Assembly (NCBI GenBank): GCA_021792075.1
Contig: JAJYVK010000100.1
Location: 1-6,248 of the forward strand
Source: Actinomycetes bacterium
GTDB lineage: Bacteria; Actinomycetota; Acidimicrobiia; Acidimicrobiales; Acidimicrobiaceae
Direction of reading: 5' to 3'
Length of the DNA: 6,248 nucleotides
Shown here: piece by piece, positions 6,105 to 6,248 of the stretch
Numbering within the stretch: position 1 is the first letter of the stretch
How the letters are laid out: each line of letters opens with the position of its first letter
Position numbers and translations under genes: made by a program
The notes under the pieces: model-generated
Databases searched by the model: none
Told to the model about the DNA's origin: nothing
Seen by the model: the letters and a program-made list of their open reading frames with translations, nothing else

Positions 6105-6248
6105 ATGAAATCAGTGGTAATAGGTGCGTCGGGGTATGCCGGTGCCGAGCTTCTCAGGATATTGGCGTTTCACCCGGACATAGACGTGACCTCCGCAGCG
6201 GCATCAAGCCATGCTGGTCGCAGCGTCGCCGAGCTTTATCCGTCTCTT
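6105..6248 (+). CDS. argC: N-acetyl-gamma-glutamyl-phosphate reductase, N-terminal part
   Basis: The first 48 residues are visible; the window ends on a codon boundary within the NADP-binding domain. ArgC reduces N-acetylglutamyl phosphate to N-acetylglutamate semialdehyde, the third step of arginine synthesis, in the cytoplasm. The fragment opens MKSVVIGASGYAGAELLRIL, with the family's dinucleotide-binding G-A-S-G-Y-x-G-x-E-L signature at residues 7-16. It continues HPDIDVTSAAASSHAGRSV (23-41), matching the usual HP-x-x-x...AG-x-x-V pattern. The ATG at 6105 gives the normal family N-terminus; in-frame ATGs at 6087 and 6090 would add five or six residues (MYHRF or MMYHRF) and are less likely. 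No Shine-Dalgarno sequence precedes any of the three, but a -10-like TATCAT lies 6 bases before 6105, consistent with a leaderless transcript. An ARG box is immediately upstream. The rest of an arg operon is expected beyond the right edge. Confidence 0.95.
   Translation, partial: MKSVVIGASGYAGAELLRILAFHPDIDVTSAAASSHAGRSVAELYPSL

Overview
This window is a chromosomal housekeeping segment, most likely from a member of the Actinomycetota with a middling G+C content (about half by eye). The evidence for that lineage is the gene order and the style of PheS. The order is a SpoU-type RNA methyltransferase, then pheS, pheT and argC. From memory this matches the order in Mycobacterium tuberculosis (tsnR ... 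pheS-pheT ... argC), with extra genes in the same tsnR-pheS gap. PheS also carries the four-cysteine insert and the GGCGMV-type motif usual in actinobacterial PheS. The modest G+C and frequent A/T third bases would fit a lower-G+C lineage such as some Acidimicrobiia, but this is inference only.

Layout. Bases 1-399 (+) are the C-terminal part of a SpoU/TrmH RNA 2'-O-ribose methyltransferase, cut by the left edge. Convergent to it, with only 25 bases between the stop codons, lies a gene of about 495 codons on the minus strand (425-1912). It encodes a polytopic membrane protein that looks like an actinobacterial GT87/DUF2029 glycosyltransferase. A gap of about 600 bases (1919-2514) follows with no convincing gene; it separates this gene from the divergent pheS and must hold promoters for both directions. 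pheS (2515-3576) and pheT (3592-6066) are 15 bases apart and form a two-gene unit for the alpha and beta subunits of phenylalanyl-tRNA synthetase. argC (6105 to the right edge) begins 38 bases after pheT and is cut after 48 codons.

How the parts work together. PheS and PheT form the (alpha-beta)2 enzyme that charges tRNA-Phe. argC opens what is probably the arginine biosynthesis operon. It does not look simply co-transcribed with pheT: the 38-base gap contains a near-consensus ArgR (ARG) box overlapping the -35 position of a well-spaced promoter. The -10 of that promoter sits six bases before the argC ATG, and no Shine-Dalgarno sequence is present, so argC may be transcribed leaderless under arginine repression. 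This is the most specific regulatory signal in the window.

I found no mobile element, CRISPR array, RNA gene or clearly new system. The more speculative items are an inverted repeat that could mask the pheS start codon, two short leader-like ORFs, and the unassigned gap upstream of pheS.
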